A DNA stretch of 64,000 nucleotides. Origin: Halopelagius fulvigenes. GTDB lineage: Archaea; Halobacteriota; Halobacteria; Halobacteriales; Haloferacaceae. The notes beneath the pieces are model-generated. The model ran no database searches. It was not told the origin of the DNA and was given only the letters and a program-made list of their open reading frames with translations. Each line of letters starts with the position of its first letter. Position 1 is the stretch's first letter. This document shows positions 33,601 through 42,206 of the stretch, in pieces. The DNA lies in NCBI RefSeq assembly GCF_042662625.1, contig NZ_JBHSXH010000009.1, positions 744,001-808,000 on the forward strand. The letters are read 5' to 3'. The position numbers were made by a program, and so were the translations under genes.

Positions 33601-34788
33601 ATGACGGACGCACCAGAGGTCGGAGAGTTGACGCCCCCGAACCGCACGTTGATGGGCCCCGGACCCAGCGACGTCCACCCACGCGTCCTCCGCGCGATGT
33701 CCACGCCGTTGGTCGGCCACCTCGACCCCTCGTTCATCGACATCATGCAGGACGTGCAGGAACTCCTGCGCTACGCGTTCCGGACGGACAACGAGTGGAC
33801 GATTCCCGTCTCCGGTACCGGGTCGGCGTCGATGGAGGCGGCCATCGGCAACGTGGTCGAACCGGGCGAGACGATGCTCGTCCCGACGAACGGCTACTTC
33901 GGCGACCGCATGGCGTCGGTGGCCCGCCGCGCCGGCGGCGAGGTGGTCACCGTCGACGCCCCGTGGGGCGAACCCCTCGACGCCGCCGACGTGCGGGACG
34001 CCTTCGACGAACACCAACCGGACGTGTTCGGCTTCGTCCACGCCGAAACCTCCACGGGCGTGAAGCAACCGAACGTCCCCGAGTTGACGAGCGTCGCCCA
34101 CGACCACGACGCCTACGTGATAGCGGACACCGTCACCTCCCTCGGCGGCGTCGAGTTGGAGGTGGACGACTGGGGCATCGACGTGGCTTACGCCGGCCCG
34201 CAGAAATGCCTCTCCTGTCCGCCGGGCGCGAGTCCGTTGACGCTCAACGACCGCGCGATGGACAAGGTGCTCTCCCGCGAGGAGGACCCCCGTTCGTGGT
34301 ACCTCGACATCTCGCTTCTCGAGGGCTACTGGGGCGAGGAACGGGCGTACCACCACACCGCGCCCATCACGAACGTCTACGCCCTCCGGGAGGCCCTCCG
34401 ACTCGTCGCCGAGGAGGGTATCGAGGAGCGTTGGGACCGGCACCTGCACGTCGCGGGCGCGTTGAAGGCCGGCGCGGAGGCGATGGGCCTCGGACTCAAC
34501 CCCGACGACGAGTTCTGGCTTCCGAGCCTCAACGCCGTCCTCGTCCCCGACGGCGTGGACGCGGACGCGGCCATCGACTACCTCCTCGAAAAGTACGACC
34601 TCGAAATCGCGGGCGGCCTCGGCGCACTGTCGGGCGACATCTTCCGCATCGGCTGCATGGGCCACTCCGCGCGGCCGCAGAACGTCTCGTTCCTCCTGAC
34701 GACGCTCGGCGAGGCGTTGGAGGCGCAGGGCGCGGACGTGGACGTGGACGCCGGCCTCGCCGCGATGCGCGAGGCGTTGGGCGAGTAA
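33601..34788 (+). CDS. Alanine/serine-glyoxylate-type aminotransferase
   Basis: A 395-aa class V PLP aminotransferase: LMGPGPSDVHPRVLRAMSTPLVGHLDP at the N-terminus, VSGTGSASMEAAIGN, VIADTVTSLGGVELEVDDWGIDVAYAGPQKCLSCPPG with PLP Lys202, and IGCMGHSARPQNV near the C-terminus. These fit AGXT-family enzymes, which convert glyoxylate to glycine using alanine or serine. It has its own TATA box (GCTTTTATCCC, about 30 nt upstream) but lies 75 nt after the glycolate/D-lactate dehydrogenase gene, suggesting that glycolate is oxidised and then transaminated. It is more typical of the family than the copy at 17438. Confidence 0.89.
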   Translation: MTDAPEVGELTPPNRTLMGPGPSDVHPRVLRAMSTPLVGHLDPSFIDIMQDVQELLRYAFRTDNEWTIPVSGTGSASMEAAIGNVVEPGETMLVPTNGYFGDRMASVARRAGGEVVTVDAPWGEPLDAADVRDAFDEHQPDVFGFVHAETSTGVKQPNVPELTSVAHDHDAYVIADTVTSLGGVELEVDDWGIDVAYAGPQKCLSCPPGASPLTLNDRAMDKVLSREEDPRSWYLDISLLEGYWGEERAYHHTAPITNVYALREALRLVAEEGIEERWDRHLHVAGALKAGAEAMGLGLNPDDEFWLPSLNAVLVPDGVDADAAIDYLLEKYDLEIAGGLGALSGDIFRIGCMGHSARPQNVSFLLTTLGEALEAQGADVDVDAGLAAMREALGE

Positions 34789-34898
34789 CGCCGGCCCCTC
34801 CGACCGTCCGCCGACCCCGCCGTCGTCCGTCGTCTCACATTTCGAACAAAAATACGACTTAGCGAACACTTTAGATTCGACGCTCCGTCCGTCCGAGC

Positions 34899-35795
34899 AT
34901 GAGCAGGGCGGACGGACTCCAATCGTGCGACGACTGCATGGAACCGGCGGACGCCTTCTCGCTGGTCGGCGACGAGACGCGACTGTCGATTCTGGAGGCG
35001 TTGTGGCGACTCGACGGGCCGGCGCGGTTCTCCGACGTTCGCAACGAGATACAGATGCGCGACAGCGCGCAGTTCAACTACCACCTCGGGAAACTCACCG
35101 GGCAGTTCGTCCGGAAGACCGACGAGGGGTACGAACTCCGAACCGCCGGTCGGCGCGTCGTACAGGCCGTCCTCGCGGGGTCGTTCACCCAACACCCCCG
35201 CCGGGAACTCGACATCGACGACCCCTGCGTCCGGTGCGGGGAGACGCTGACGGCGCACTACGAGGACGAGATGCTGTGCATCGACTGCCCCGCCTGCGGG
35301 CACGGCCACGGCGAGTACTCGTTCCCGCCGGGCGGCCTCCACGACAGGACGGACGCGGAGGTTCTCGACGCGTTCGACCAGCGAGTGCGCCACCTCAACT
35401 GCCTCGCCAAGGACGGCGTCTGCCCCGAGTGCAACGGGCGCATGGAGACGACCATCGAACGCGGCGAGGAGTGCTGCCTCGGCGGGACGCTCAGGGCGAG
35501 TCACGTCTGCCGCCAGTGCGCCCACGAACGGTGCGCCGCCGTCGGGTTGGCCCTCCTCGACCAGTCCGCCGTCGGCAACTTCTACGCCGACCACGGCGAG
35601 ACGCTGTCGGACGTGCCGTACTGGCGACTCGACTGGTGCGTGAGCGACGCCCCCGTCACCGTCGAATCGACCGACCCGTGGCGACTGCGCGTCGATATCA
35701 AGATAGCCGACGAGACGCTCCGGGTCACCGTCGACGGCGACCTGAACGTGGTGGAGACGACGCGCGAGTCGGCCGAGTCCCCGCCGAGCGTCTGA
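34899..35795 (+). CDS. Winged-helix regulator with zinc-ribbon-like C-terminal part
   Basis: A 298-aa ArsR-like regulator. The wHTH (about 18-85) reads AFSLVGDETRLSILEALWRL...RFSDVRNEIQMRDSAQFNYHLGKLTGQFV. A beta-domain follows with several Cys pairs: CVRCGET, CIDCPACGHG, CPECNG, and CRQCAHERC, plus an N-terminal CDDC at 9-12, so more than one zinc is likely. This arrangement belongs to a large haloarchaeal family with unknown ligands. A CTTTAGATT TATA element lies about 27 nt upstream. No clear target gene is adjacent. Zinc binding is inferred from spacing only. Confidence 0.8.
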   Translation: MSRADGLQSCDDCMEPADAFSLVGDETRLSILEALWRLDGPARFSDVRNEIQMRDSAQFNYHLGKLTGQFVRKTDEGYELRTAGRRVVQAVLAGSFTQHPRRELDIDDPCVRCGETLTAHYEDEMLCIDCPACGHGHGEYSFPPGGLHDRTDAEVLDAFDQRVRHLNCLAKDGVCPECNGRMETTIERGEECCLGGTLRASHVCRQCAHERCAAVGLALLDQSAVGNFYADHGETLSDVPYWRLDWCVSDAPVTVESTDPWRLRVDIKIADETLRVTVDGDLNVVETTRESAESPPSV

Positions 35796-35890
35796 GCGGG
35801 TCGGAGCGGCGATTCGACCCTCGCATCAGAATCTCTACGTATCCGCGTTTCAGTAATCCCCGCTACAAAAATGTAATTCAGATTATGATT

Positions 35891-36175
35891 ATGGGGTCGG
35901 CGGCCGTCTGTCTACCTGTGATGAAGCCGCTTCCACCGATTCCGACCGTCGAAGCGTACGACCGAACAGTTACGGCGCGGAGCCTCGTCGTCTCGTACCT
36001 CCTCGTCGCCGCGGTTCCCCTCGCGTTGTGGGCCGCGAGCGAACTGCTACCGGCCCTCGTCGCGGTGACTGCCGCGGCGGCGGCGGTCACCGCGGGTCGG
36101 AGACTTCGGCGACGCGAACCCGCCCAACGTCGGTACCTCTGCGTGCCGCACACGCCCGTCTGCGTCGAACTCTGA
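35891..36175 (+). CDS. Small haloarchaeal membrane protein
   Basis: A 94-aa protein with two adjacent hydrophobic helices (about residues 34-52 and 54-74: VVSYLLVAAVPLALWAASELLPALVAVTAAAAAV) and a basic cytosolic tail GRRLRRREPAQRRYLCV. Three start candidates exist: ATG 35885, 35891 and 35921. The AAAAATGTAA stretch at about 35867-35876 would place a leaderless start at 35891, used here. No family is recognised; the composition is compatible with a real small membrane protein. Confidence 0.5.
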   Translation: MGSAAVCLPVMKPLPPIPTVEAYDRTVTARSLVVSYLLVAAVPLALWAASELLPALVAVTAAAAAVTAGRRLRRREPAQRRYLCVPHTPVCVEL

Positions 36176-36251
36176 GGTCCACGGCGGACGAAACCGACCC
36201 TCGAAACAGGAGCATTATTTATCGACCTGCCGTCTGTCGGCACGAATACAG

Positions 36252-36896
36252 ATGCACATTCTCACCGGAATGCTGAGTACGTTCGTCGCAACGCTCTTCG
36301 CCGTCGCCTCGACGGGCGCGGTGGGCGAGGCGTTCCGCCGCGCGCGGGGGACCCTCTCGGGGGAGCGAGCGAGACTGTTCGCCCTCGCGTCGGCGACGAT
36401 ATTCGCCGCGCAGATGTTGAACTGGCCGATTCCCGGCGGGACGAGCGCTCACTTCGTCGGCGGCGCGTTGGCGGGCATCCTCTTGGGCCCCGCCGCGGGC
36501 GTGGTGGCGATGACAGTCGTCGTCGCCGTCCAAGCCGTCGTGTTCGCCGACGGCGGACTGGTCGTCCTCGGCGCGAACGTCTGGAACATGGCCGTCGTGA
36601 ACGTCCTCGTCGGTTACGCGGCGTACCGCGTCCTCGCAGGCAGAAACGAGACGGCGGCCGTCTTCGCCGCCGGGGCGGTGGGCGTCACCGCCGCCGCTCT
36701 GTTCGCGGGACTCCAACTCGGCGCGTCCGCCGCGTTCGACTACCGCCTCGCCGAGACGGTTTCGACGATGACGCTCTCGCACGCCGCGTTGGGCCTCACG
36801 GAGGGACTGCTGACCGTCGGCGGGGTTCGGTTCTTCCGCGCCGTCGGCGCGCCCGCCGCGTTCGGCCGCGACGCCGAGGAGGAGGTGGCCGCGTGA
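36252..36896 (+). CDS. cbiM: Energy-coupling factor transporter component CbiM
   Basis: S-component-like membrane protein of cobalt/nickel ECF transporters, 214 aa with about six helices. His2 at the extreme N-terminus (MHILTGMLS) is the expected metal ligand. The signature WPIPGGTSAHFVGGALAGILLGPAAG...VVAVQAVVFADGGLVVLGANVWNMAVVN is a near-textbook CbiM match. ATTATTTATC upstream is the TATA box. It overlaps the PDGLE gene by 4 nt. The usual CbiQ permease and CbiO ATPase genes do not follow; the next gene is a protease. The transported metal (Co or Ni) is not decided by sequence. Confidence 0.9.
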   Translation: MHILTGMLSTFVATLFAVASTGAVGEAFRRARGTLSGERARLFALASATIFAAQMLNWPIPGGTSAHFVGGALAGILLGPAAGVVAMTVVVAVQAVVFADGGLVVLGANVWNMAVVNVLVGYAAYRVLAGRNETAAVFAAGAVGVTAAALFAGLQLGASAAFDYRLAETVSTMTLSHAALGLTEGLLTVGGVRFFRAVGAPAAFGRDAEEEVAA

Positions 36897-37195
36897 ACGT
36901 CGACGCCGCGTGGACGCGGCGAACGCTCCTCCTCGTCGGGTGCCTCGTGGCGCTCTCGCCGCTTTTCGCGTGGGCGGCGGGCGTCGTCGGGTACGCCGAA
37001 CCGATGGGGAACCTCGCCGCGCGGTTCGGCGCGGAGGCGCACGTCTACCGGACGGTGCCGGGCCTGTTCCCGGACTACCGCGTCGCCGGCGTCGGACCGT
37101 ACGCCGGGACATTCGTCTCCGGCGTCGCGGGCGTCGCCGTCACGTTCGCCGCCGCGTTCGGCGTCGGGCAGTTACTCGCCGCCGAATCGCCCTGA
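36893..37195 (+). CDS. PDGLE/CbiN-like small membrane subunit
   Basis: A 100-aa two-helix protein that accompanies CbiM in cobalt/nickel ECF transporters. Helix 1 is about residues 8-30 (RRTLLLVGCLVALSPLFAWAAGVVG), helix 2 about 70-95. The loop between carries the ..LFPDYRVAGVG.YAGTFVSGVAG pattern of the PDGLE domain. It starts with GTG, overlapping the last 4 nt of cbiM (GTGA), so translation is coupled. CbiN subunits stimulate CbiM metal uptake. Confidence 0.85.
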   Translation: MNVDAAWTRRTLLLVGCLVALSPLFAWAAGVVGYAEPMGNLAARFGAEAHVYRTVPGLFPDYRVAGVGPYAGTFVSGVAGVAVTFAAAFGVGQLLAAESP

Positions 37196-37358
37196 CTCCG
37201 CCCGCACTCGCGGAGCGCTCGTCCGGAGTTCGCCCGTTCGAGGCGGGCGGCGGTACCGCCTCCCCGAAACGTTCCGTTTTTCGTCACGTGAGAACATCCA
37301 CCACAGATTGGTGTCAACGAGAACGAATTTGTTACCTTCCGTCGAACGGCAGCGTGGT

Positions 37359-38858
37359 ATGTCTAACCACAGCAGAAGGGGTGTCCTCAAAGGTATCGCG
37401 GGTAGCGCAGTCGTCCTGAGTTCGATGGGCGTGGCGAGCGCGGCGGACGGCCGCGCGGAGTACGTCGTGACCGCGCCCGGCGGCGGGGCGCGCAAGCGCC
37501 TCGAACGGGAGGGAATCGAGATGCGGGGCGAAACCGCCGACGGCGACGTTCTCCTCGTCGCCGCGGCGTCCCGGTCGGCGGTGGCCGACGTGGGCGGCGT
37601 CCGCGCGGTGGAACCGAACGAGCGGTATCGTCCCGTCGGCCCGGCGTTGCGGGAGACGGCGGCGTCGGTGGACGACGAGTTGGCCGACCTCCAGTGGGAC
37701 AAGACGGAGGAGACGACGGGCGCGTTCGCCGCCCACGACGCGGCGACCGGCGAGGGTTCGACCGTCGCCATCATCGACACGGGGATCGACACGACGCACC
37801 CGGACCTGCGGACGCGCGCCGGGCGCGGCGGACTGTTCCGCGCGGACGGCGAGACGAGTCCGTCGGGCGACTCGTTCGTCCCCGGCGATACGACCATCGA
37901 CGCGAAACTCCCGCAGGGATTCACCGACGGGAGCGCCGAGGAACTCGAACCGTACGTCTACCGCGGAGCGCCGACCACCCGGGAACAGGCGGCCGCCGAC
38001 GACGTGCAGTCCCACGGGAGTCACTGCGCCGGCATCGCCACCGGGAAGAACGACGGCACGACGGGAATCGCCGGGATGGCACCCGACGCGGACGTCGTGC
38101 CCCTGCGGGTGTTCTACTGGGCGGAGATGACCGGCTACGTCCACGAACGCGACGACGGGACGGAGGAGGAACTGACGGTCACGACGCTCTTCACGACGGA
38201 CTTCGACATCCTCAGCGCCATCGGCTACGCCGCGGACATCGGCGCGGACGCGGCGAACATGAGTCTCGGCGGCGGCGTCGTCAAGGGGTCGGCCCACAAG
38301 TCCGGCGAACACGTCGCCTACCAGACCGTCGTGCAACGCGCCGTCCAGCGGGGAACCGTCGTCACCGCGAGTGCGGGCAACGCCGAGTCGAACCTCCAGC
38401 AGGGGGGCTACTACACGCTCCCGAACAGCGTTCCGGGGGCGGTCAGCGTCAGCGCGACGGGGCCGACCAACGAACTCGCGTTCTACTCGAACTACGGAAC
38501 CAGCGACGTGGACGTGGGCGCGCCCGGCGGCGGGTACGAGACGTTGGAGAAGTCGCTGTCCGACGACACCGAGTACCCCTACCCGACGAACCTCGTCCTA
38601 TCGAGCGTCCCCGCGGAACTGAACGGGGGTGCCGAGTACGACTGGTACGCCGGAACGTCGATGGCCGCGCCGCAGGTGGCCGGGTTGGTGGCCCTCGTTC
38701 GGGAGGTGAACCCCGACCTGAACGCCAAGCAGGTTCAGCAGATAATCGAGCGAACCGCCCGCTTCAGTAACGGGTCGAGCAGTCCGGAAATCGGCGCGGG
38801 CATCGTCTACGCGCCGGACGCCGTCGAAGAAGCGTCCCGGCGGACGGGCGGGAAGTAA
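37359..38858 (+). CDS. Tat-exported subtilisin-like serine protease (S8)
   Basis: A 499-aa halolysin-type protease. The N-terminus RRGVLKGIAG followed by a hydrophobic stretch is a twin-arginine signal; mature protein begins near residue 30. A propeptide of about 90 residues precedes the S8 domain. Catalytic triad: Asp140 (IIDTGID), His219 (SHGSHCAG), Ser434 (GTSMAAPQVAG); oxyanion Asn is likely in SAGNAESN. The domain carries acidic insertions, and there is no C-terminal extension such as the one in Natrialba halolysins. The AATTTGTTACC element about 25 nt upstream suits ATG 37359. Confidence 0.93.
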   Translation: MSNHSRRGVLKGIAGSAVVLSSMGVASAADGRAEYVVTAPGGGARKRLEREGIEMRGETADGDVLLVAAASRSAVADVGGVRAVEPNERYRPVGPALRETAASVDDELADLQWDKTEETTGAFAAHDAATGEGSTVAIIDTGIDTTHPDLRTRAGRGGLFRADGETSPSGDSFVPGDTTIDAKLPQGFTDGSAEELEPYVYRGAPTTREQAAADDVQSHGSHCAGIATGKNDGTTGIAGMAPDADVVPLRVFYWAEMTGYVHERDDGTEEELTVTTLFTTDFDILSAIGYAADIGADAANMSLGGGVVKGSAHKSGEHVAYQTVVQRAVQRGTVVTASAGNAESNLQQGGYYTLPNSVPGAVSVSATGPTNELAFYSNYGTSDVDVGAPGGGYETLEKSLSDDTEYPYPTNLVLSSVPAELNGGAEYDWYAGTSMAAPQVAGLVALVREVNPDLNAKQVQQIIERTARFSNGSSSPEIGAGIVYAPDAVEEASRRTGGK

Positions 38859-38863
38859 GACGG

Positions 38864-40609
38864 TCAGGCCGCCGGGTCCGCCGTCCGGTCGCGGAGTTCC
38901 GTCCGCCGGATCTTCCCCGTCACCGTCTTCGGGAGGTCGTCGACGAACTCTATCTCGCGGGGGTACTCGTGGGCGGCGAGTTCATCTCGGACGTGCTGTC
39001 GGATTCCTTCTTTCAGGTCGTCGCTCGGGTCCGCGTCGTCGGTGAGGACGACGTACGCCTTGACGATGTTCCCGCGTTCCGCGTCGGGTTTGGGGACGAC
39101 GGCCGCCTCCGCGACGGCGGCGTGTTCCCCGAGTGCGCTCTCCACCTCGAACGGGCCGATGCGGTAGCCCGAACTGATTATCACGTCGTCGGCGCGCCCC
39201 TCGAACCAGAAGTAGCCGTCCTCGTCCACCTGCGCCAAGTCGCCCGAGAGGTACCACCCGTTCTCGAAGCAGTCCTCCGTCTTCTCTGGGTTCTCCCAGT
39301 ACTCTGCGAAGAAGCACGGGTAGCCCGGCCGTTGGGCTATCTCTCCGGTCTCGCCGGGGCCGAGGGGTTCGCCCGTGTCGGGGTCCACGACGGCCGCCTC
39401 GATGCCGGGGAGGGGTTTGCCCATGCTGCCGGGGCGCACCTCCATCGTCGGGTAGTTATTGATTATCATGTTGCCCGTCTCCGTCTGGCCGTAGGTGTCG
39501 TGTACGGTGACGCCGAGGGTATCCTCGCCCCACTCAACGACGCCCGCGGAGAGGGGTTCGCCGATGGAGAGGGCGTGGCGCAGATCGAGGTTGACACCGT
39601 CGAACGCCTCCTCGTTGGCGCGGAGCATCCGGTAGGCCGTCGGGACCGAAAACAGCACCGAGATTGGGTACTCGTCCAACAGGTCGGCCCACGTCTCGGG
39701 GTCGAACTCGCCCTCGTAGGTGAACAGCGTCGCGCCCCAGAACCACGCGCCGAGCGTGTTTATCGGGCCGGTCAGCCACCCCAAGTCGGCGGTGCTCCAG
39801 TAGCAGTCGCCGGGTTGCAGGTCCACGGCGAAGCGTTGGGTGGCGGCGACGCCCGCGACCCAGCGGTGTTTGTGGAGGACACCCTTCGCGGGGCCCGTCG
39901 TTCCCGACGTGTAGTAGAGGAGGGCGTCGTCCTCGCCGGAGGTGTCGGCGGCGTCGTACTCACGACTCGCCGCGGCCGTCGCCTCGGCGAAGTCGACGTC
40001 GCGAGACGCAGCCTCGCGGGCTGCCGAGGTTCCCTCGGCAACGTCGTCCGACTTCGGGGCCGTCTCCTCGTCGGTCTGCGTCAAATCGCCCGCCGAGGGT
40101 TCTTCGCCCCCGCCGACGACCACGACGCGTTCGACGGAGGGAGCGTCTTCGAGGGCGCGTTCGATGGTCTCGCGGTTCTCCGCCGTCGTCACGACCACCT
40201 TCGCGTCGCAGTCGTCGAGGCGGTAGGCGATGCCGTCGGGGCCGAACCGTTCGTTGACGCTCCCCCACACCGCGCCGCGTTTCAGCGTCCCGACGAGGGC
40301 GACGTAGTGCTCCGGCCGCCGCGGCATGTACGAGAACACCCGGTCGCCGGGTTCCGCGAGGTCCTCCAGCACGTTGGCGAACCGGTTCGACCGCTCTTCG
40401 AGCTCCCAGAACGTCAGCGTCTCGCGTTCCCCGTCCGCCCCGGCGTAGTAGAGGGCGACGCGCGACCGATCCTCGGCGTGCCTGTCGCACACCTCGTGAG
40501 CGATGTTCAGCGAATCGGGCGCGTCCCAGTCCGCCTCCGCGTAGACGTCGTCCCACTCGAAGGACTCGCGGAGTTCGTCGTAATCGTGCAGGTTGTGTTC
40601 ATCTGACAT
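38864..40609 (-). CDS. Acyl-CoA synthetase (AMP-forming, acetyl/medium-chain type)
   Basis: A 581-aa ANL-superfamily ligase: LLYYTSGTTGPAKG (P-loop), SIGEPLSAG, DTYGQTETGNMIINNYPTMEVRPGSMGKPLPG, and the C-terminal PKTVTGKIRR with catalytic Lys. The STADLGWLTGPI segment is typical of medium-chain/acetyl ligases (ACSM-like). Between the nucleotide half and the P-loop, residues 170-220 hold a linker longer than usual, containing two perfect DNA hairpins (see repeats at 40000-40040). AATTATAGTT about 27 nt upstream supports the ATG. The acyl group is not determined. Confidence 0.9.
   Translation of the reverse strand: MSDEHNLHDYDELRESFEWDDVYAEADWDAPDSLNIAHEVCDRHAEDRSRVALYYAGADGERETLTFWELEERSNRFANVLEDLAEPGDRVFSYMPRRPEHYVALVGTLKRGAVWGSVNERFGPDGIAYRLDDCDAKVVVTTAENRETIERALEDAPSVERVVVVGGGEEPSAGDLTQTDEETAPKSDDVAEGTSAAREAASRDVDFAEATAAASREYDAADTSGEDDALLYYTSGTTGPAKGVLHKHRWVAGVAATQRFAVDLQPGDCYWSTADLGWLTGPINTLGAWFWGATLFTYEGEFDPETWADLLDEYPISVLFSVPTAYRMLRANEEAFDGVNLDLRHALSIGEPLSAGVVEWGEDTLGVTVHDTYGQTETGNMIINNYPTMEVRPGSMGKPLPGIEAAVVDPDTGEPLGPGETGEIAQRPGYPCFFAEYWENPEKTEDCFENGWYLSGDLAQVDEDGYFWFEGRADDVIISSGYRIGPFEVESALGEHAAVAEAAVVPKPDAERGNIVKAYVVLTDDADPSDDLKEGIRQHVRDELAAHEYPREIEFVDDLPKTVTGKIRRTELRDRTADPAA
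40000..40040. repeat. Two adjacent DNA palindromes inside an acyl-CoA synthetase linker
   Basis: Plus-strand CGCGAG-ACGCAGC-CTCGCG (40000-40018, 6-bp arms) is followed by TGCCGAGG-TTC-CCTCGGCA (40022-40040, 8-bp arms, 3-nt loop). They encode about residues 190-203 (EGTSAAREAASRD) of the minus-strand enzyme in a linker absent from most relatives. They are suggestive of an in-frame palindromic element. Confidence 0.55.
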
Positions 40610-40691
40610 GGTTCGACGTCTCTCCGAACTATAATTAACTTTTTATCAGGATTCACGAACGACCCGGCCGAACGAAGTCCGCCGCCTCGGA

Positions 40692-42206
40692 TCAGTCGGC
40701 GCGGGCGAGGAAGCGTCGCTGGAGGGCGGCGAGGGCGACGAGGTGGACGACGGCACCGACCGCGAGGAGTCCGGCGAACTCGGCGGTGACGCCGGACGCC
40801 GCGCCGACGAGGAACGCCTTCGCGGGCCAGAACGTGGGGAAGACGCCGAGGGCGTACTGCCACGGTTCGGGGACGAAGGCGACGCCGAACAGCGGAATCG
40901 TCACGAGGATTCCGAGCGCCTTGCTCACCGCGACGCCCTCGACGGAGTTCGACGCGAGCGAGGCCATCAGGAAGCAGGAGACGGCACCCCAGAGCGCCGA
41001 GACGGCGGCGACGGGGACGTACACCGCGGGCGAGACGGCGACGAGGCCCGCGAGGGGGACGCAGACGGCGGCGACGACGAAACTCACGAGGACGACCGAG
41101 AGGACGCGGTAGCGCAGGTAGCCCTCGGCGGTGAGCGGCGTCGTCCGGAACGCGGCGATGAGGCCCTGGTCGCGTTCTTCGAGGACGAAGAAGCCCGCGA
41201 CGAACCCGAACGTCCCGGGGACGAACACGGCGACGAAGGCGACGGCCAGCGGGTAGTACGGCGTCAAATCGAACGTCCCGGCGAGTCGCGCCGCGACGTA
41301 GGGGGTGCCGAATCGGGTGACGGCGGCCAGGATGACCGGCGCGAGCCCGATGTAGAGGTACAGGGGGTCCTGCACCCACTTCCGCAGGTCGGCGACGGCC
41401 ATCGTCCCGACGGGACCGAGGCGGCGTCCGCCGAGGGTCCGGTCGCCGAGGGCGCGCGAGAAACCGCCGGGCGTCGCGGGTTCGCTCGCGCCGCCCGCGT
41501 CTCCCCCGCGGACGACGTGCCGGACGAAGGCGCGGCGCGCGGCGACCCACGCGACGGCGGTGGCGACGACGAGGTAGCCGACGCCGTACGCCAGCGTCGT
41601 CGCCGACGCGGGGTCGAAGACGGCGGCGAGGAGGACGAGAGACGCCTGCACCGGAAAGAGGGAGAACAGCGGCGACTCGACCAGTCCGAACAGGCCCAGT
41701 ACGGGAAGCGAGAGGGCGGTCATGTAGACGATGGCCGACATAAAGTAGGCGTTCAGCGTGTCGAACCGGGCGACGGCGACGAACCCCACGAGGACGTAGA
41801 ACGGCACCGTCAGACCGACGGCGACGAACAGGGCGACGGGGTCGAACGCCGTTCCCGCCGCGAGGAGGGCGATGCCGAACGAGACGAGAAGCGCCAGCGC
41901 CGTCAGCGAGACGACCTTCGAGAGGAGGTACTCCGAGACGGACATCGGCGTCGTCACGAGGGCGTCGAGGACGCCCTCGCCCTTCTCGAAGAGGACGAGA
42001 GCGCCGACGAAGTAGAACCCCAGAAGCGCGGGGTCCGAGAGGACGACGAGCGTGAAGAAGCGCGGCAACTCCGCGTCGGGGACGGCCCGCAGGCCGAGGG
42101 CGAACGCGACGGTGACGAAGACGTAGACGGCGTAGAAGCCGTACCGACGCTGGAGCGTCACGTCCGAACGGATCAGCGTCGCGAGGCGGGCGGCCGAGAG
42201 CGTCAC
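40692..42206 (-). CDS. ABC-2-type exporter permease
   Basis: A 504-aa integral membrane protein with about 12 helices in two 6-helix halves, of the fluoroquinolone-export type found in haloarchaea. Example segments are FFTLVVLSDPALLGFYFVGALVLFEKGEGVLDALVTTPMSVSEYLLSKVVSLT and the repeat in half two, VLEERDQGLIAAFRTTPLTAEGYLRYRVLSVVLVS, which shows an internal duplication (coupling-helix motif). Its start overlaps the ATPase stop by 4 nt (2 genes coupled, 42203-42206). It forms the pore of the exporter with the ATPase at 42203. Substrate is not known; a TetR regulator is divergent. Confidence 0.86.
   Translation of the reverse strand: MTLSAARLATLIRSDVTLQRRYGFYAVYVFVTVAFALGLRAVPDAELPRFFTLVVLSDPALLGFYFVGALVLFEKGEGVLDALVTTPMSVSEYLLSKVVSLTALALLVSFGIALLAAGTAFDPVALFVAVGLTVPFYVLVGFVAVARFDTLNAYFMSAIVYMTALSLPVLGLFGLVESPLFSLFPVQASLVLLAAVFDPASATTLAYGVGYLVVATAVAWVAARRAFVRHVVRGGDAGGASEPATPGGFSRALGDRTLGGRRLGPVGTMAVADLRKWVQDPLYLYIGLAPVILAAVTRFGTPYVAARLAGTFDLTPYYPLAVAFVAVFVPGTFGFVAGFFVLEERDQGLIAAFRTTPLTAEGYLRYRVLSVVLVSFVVAAVCVPLAGLVAVSPAVYVPVAAVSALWGAVSCFLMASLASNSVEGVAVSKALGILVTIPLFGVAFVPEPWQYALGVFPTFWPAKAFLVGAASGVTAEFAGLLAVGAVVHLVALAALQRRFLARAD

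Noticed and set aside
36180..36251. Cobalamin riboswitch before cbiM
   Set aside because: The 75-nt upstream region holds only a TATA element and is too short for the B12 box and its helices.
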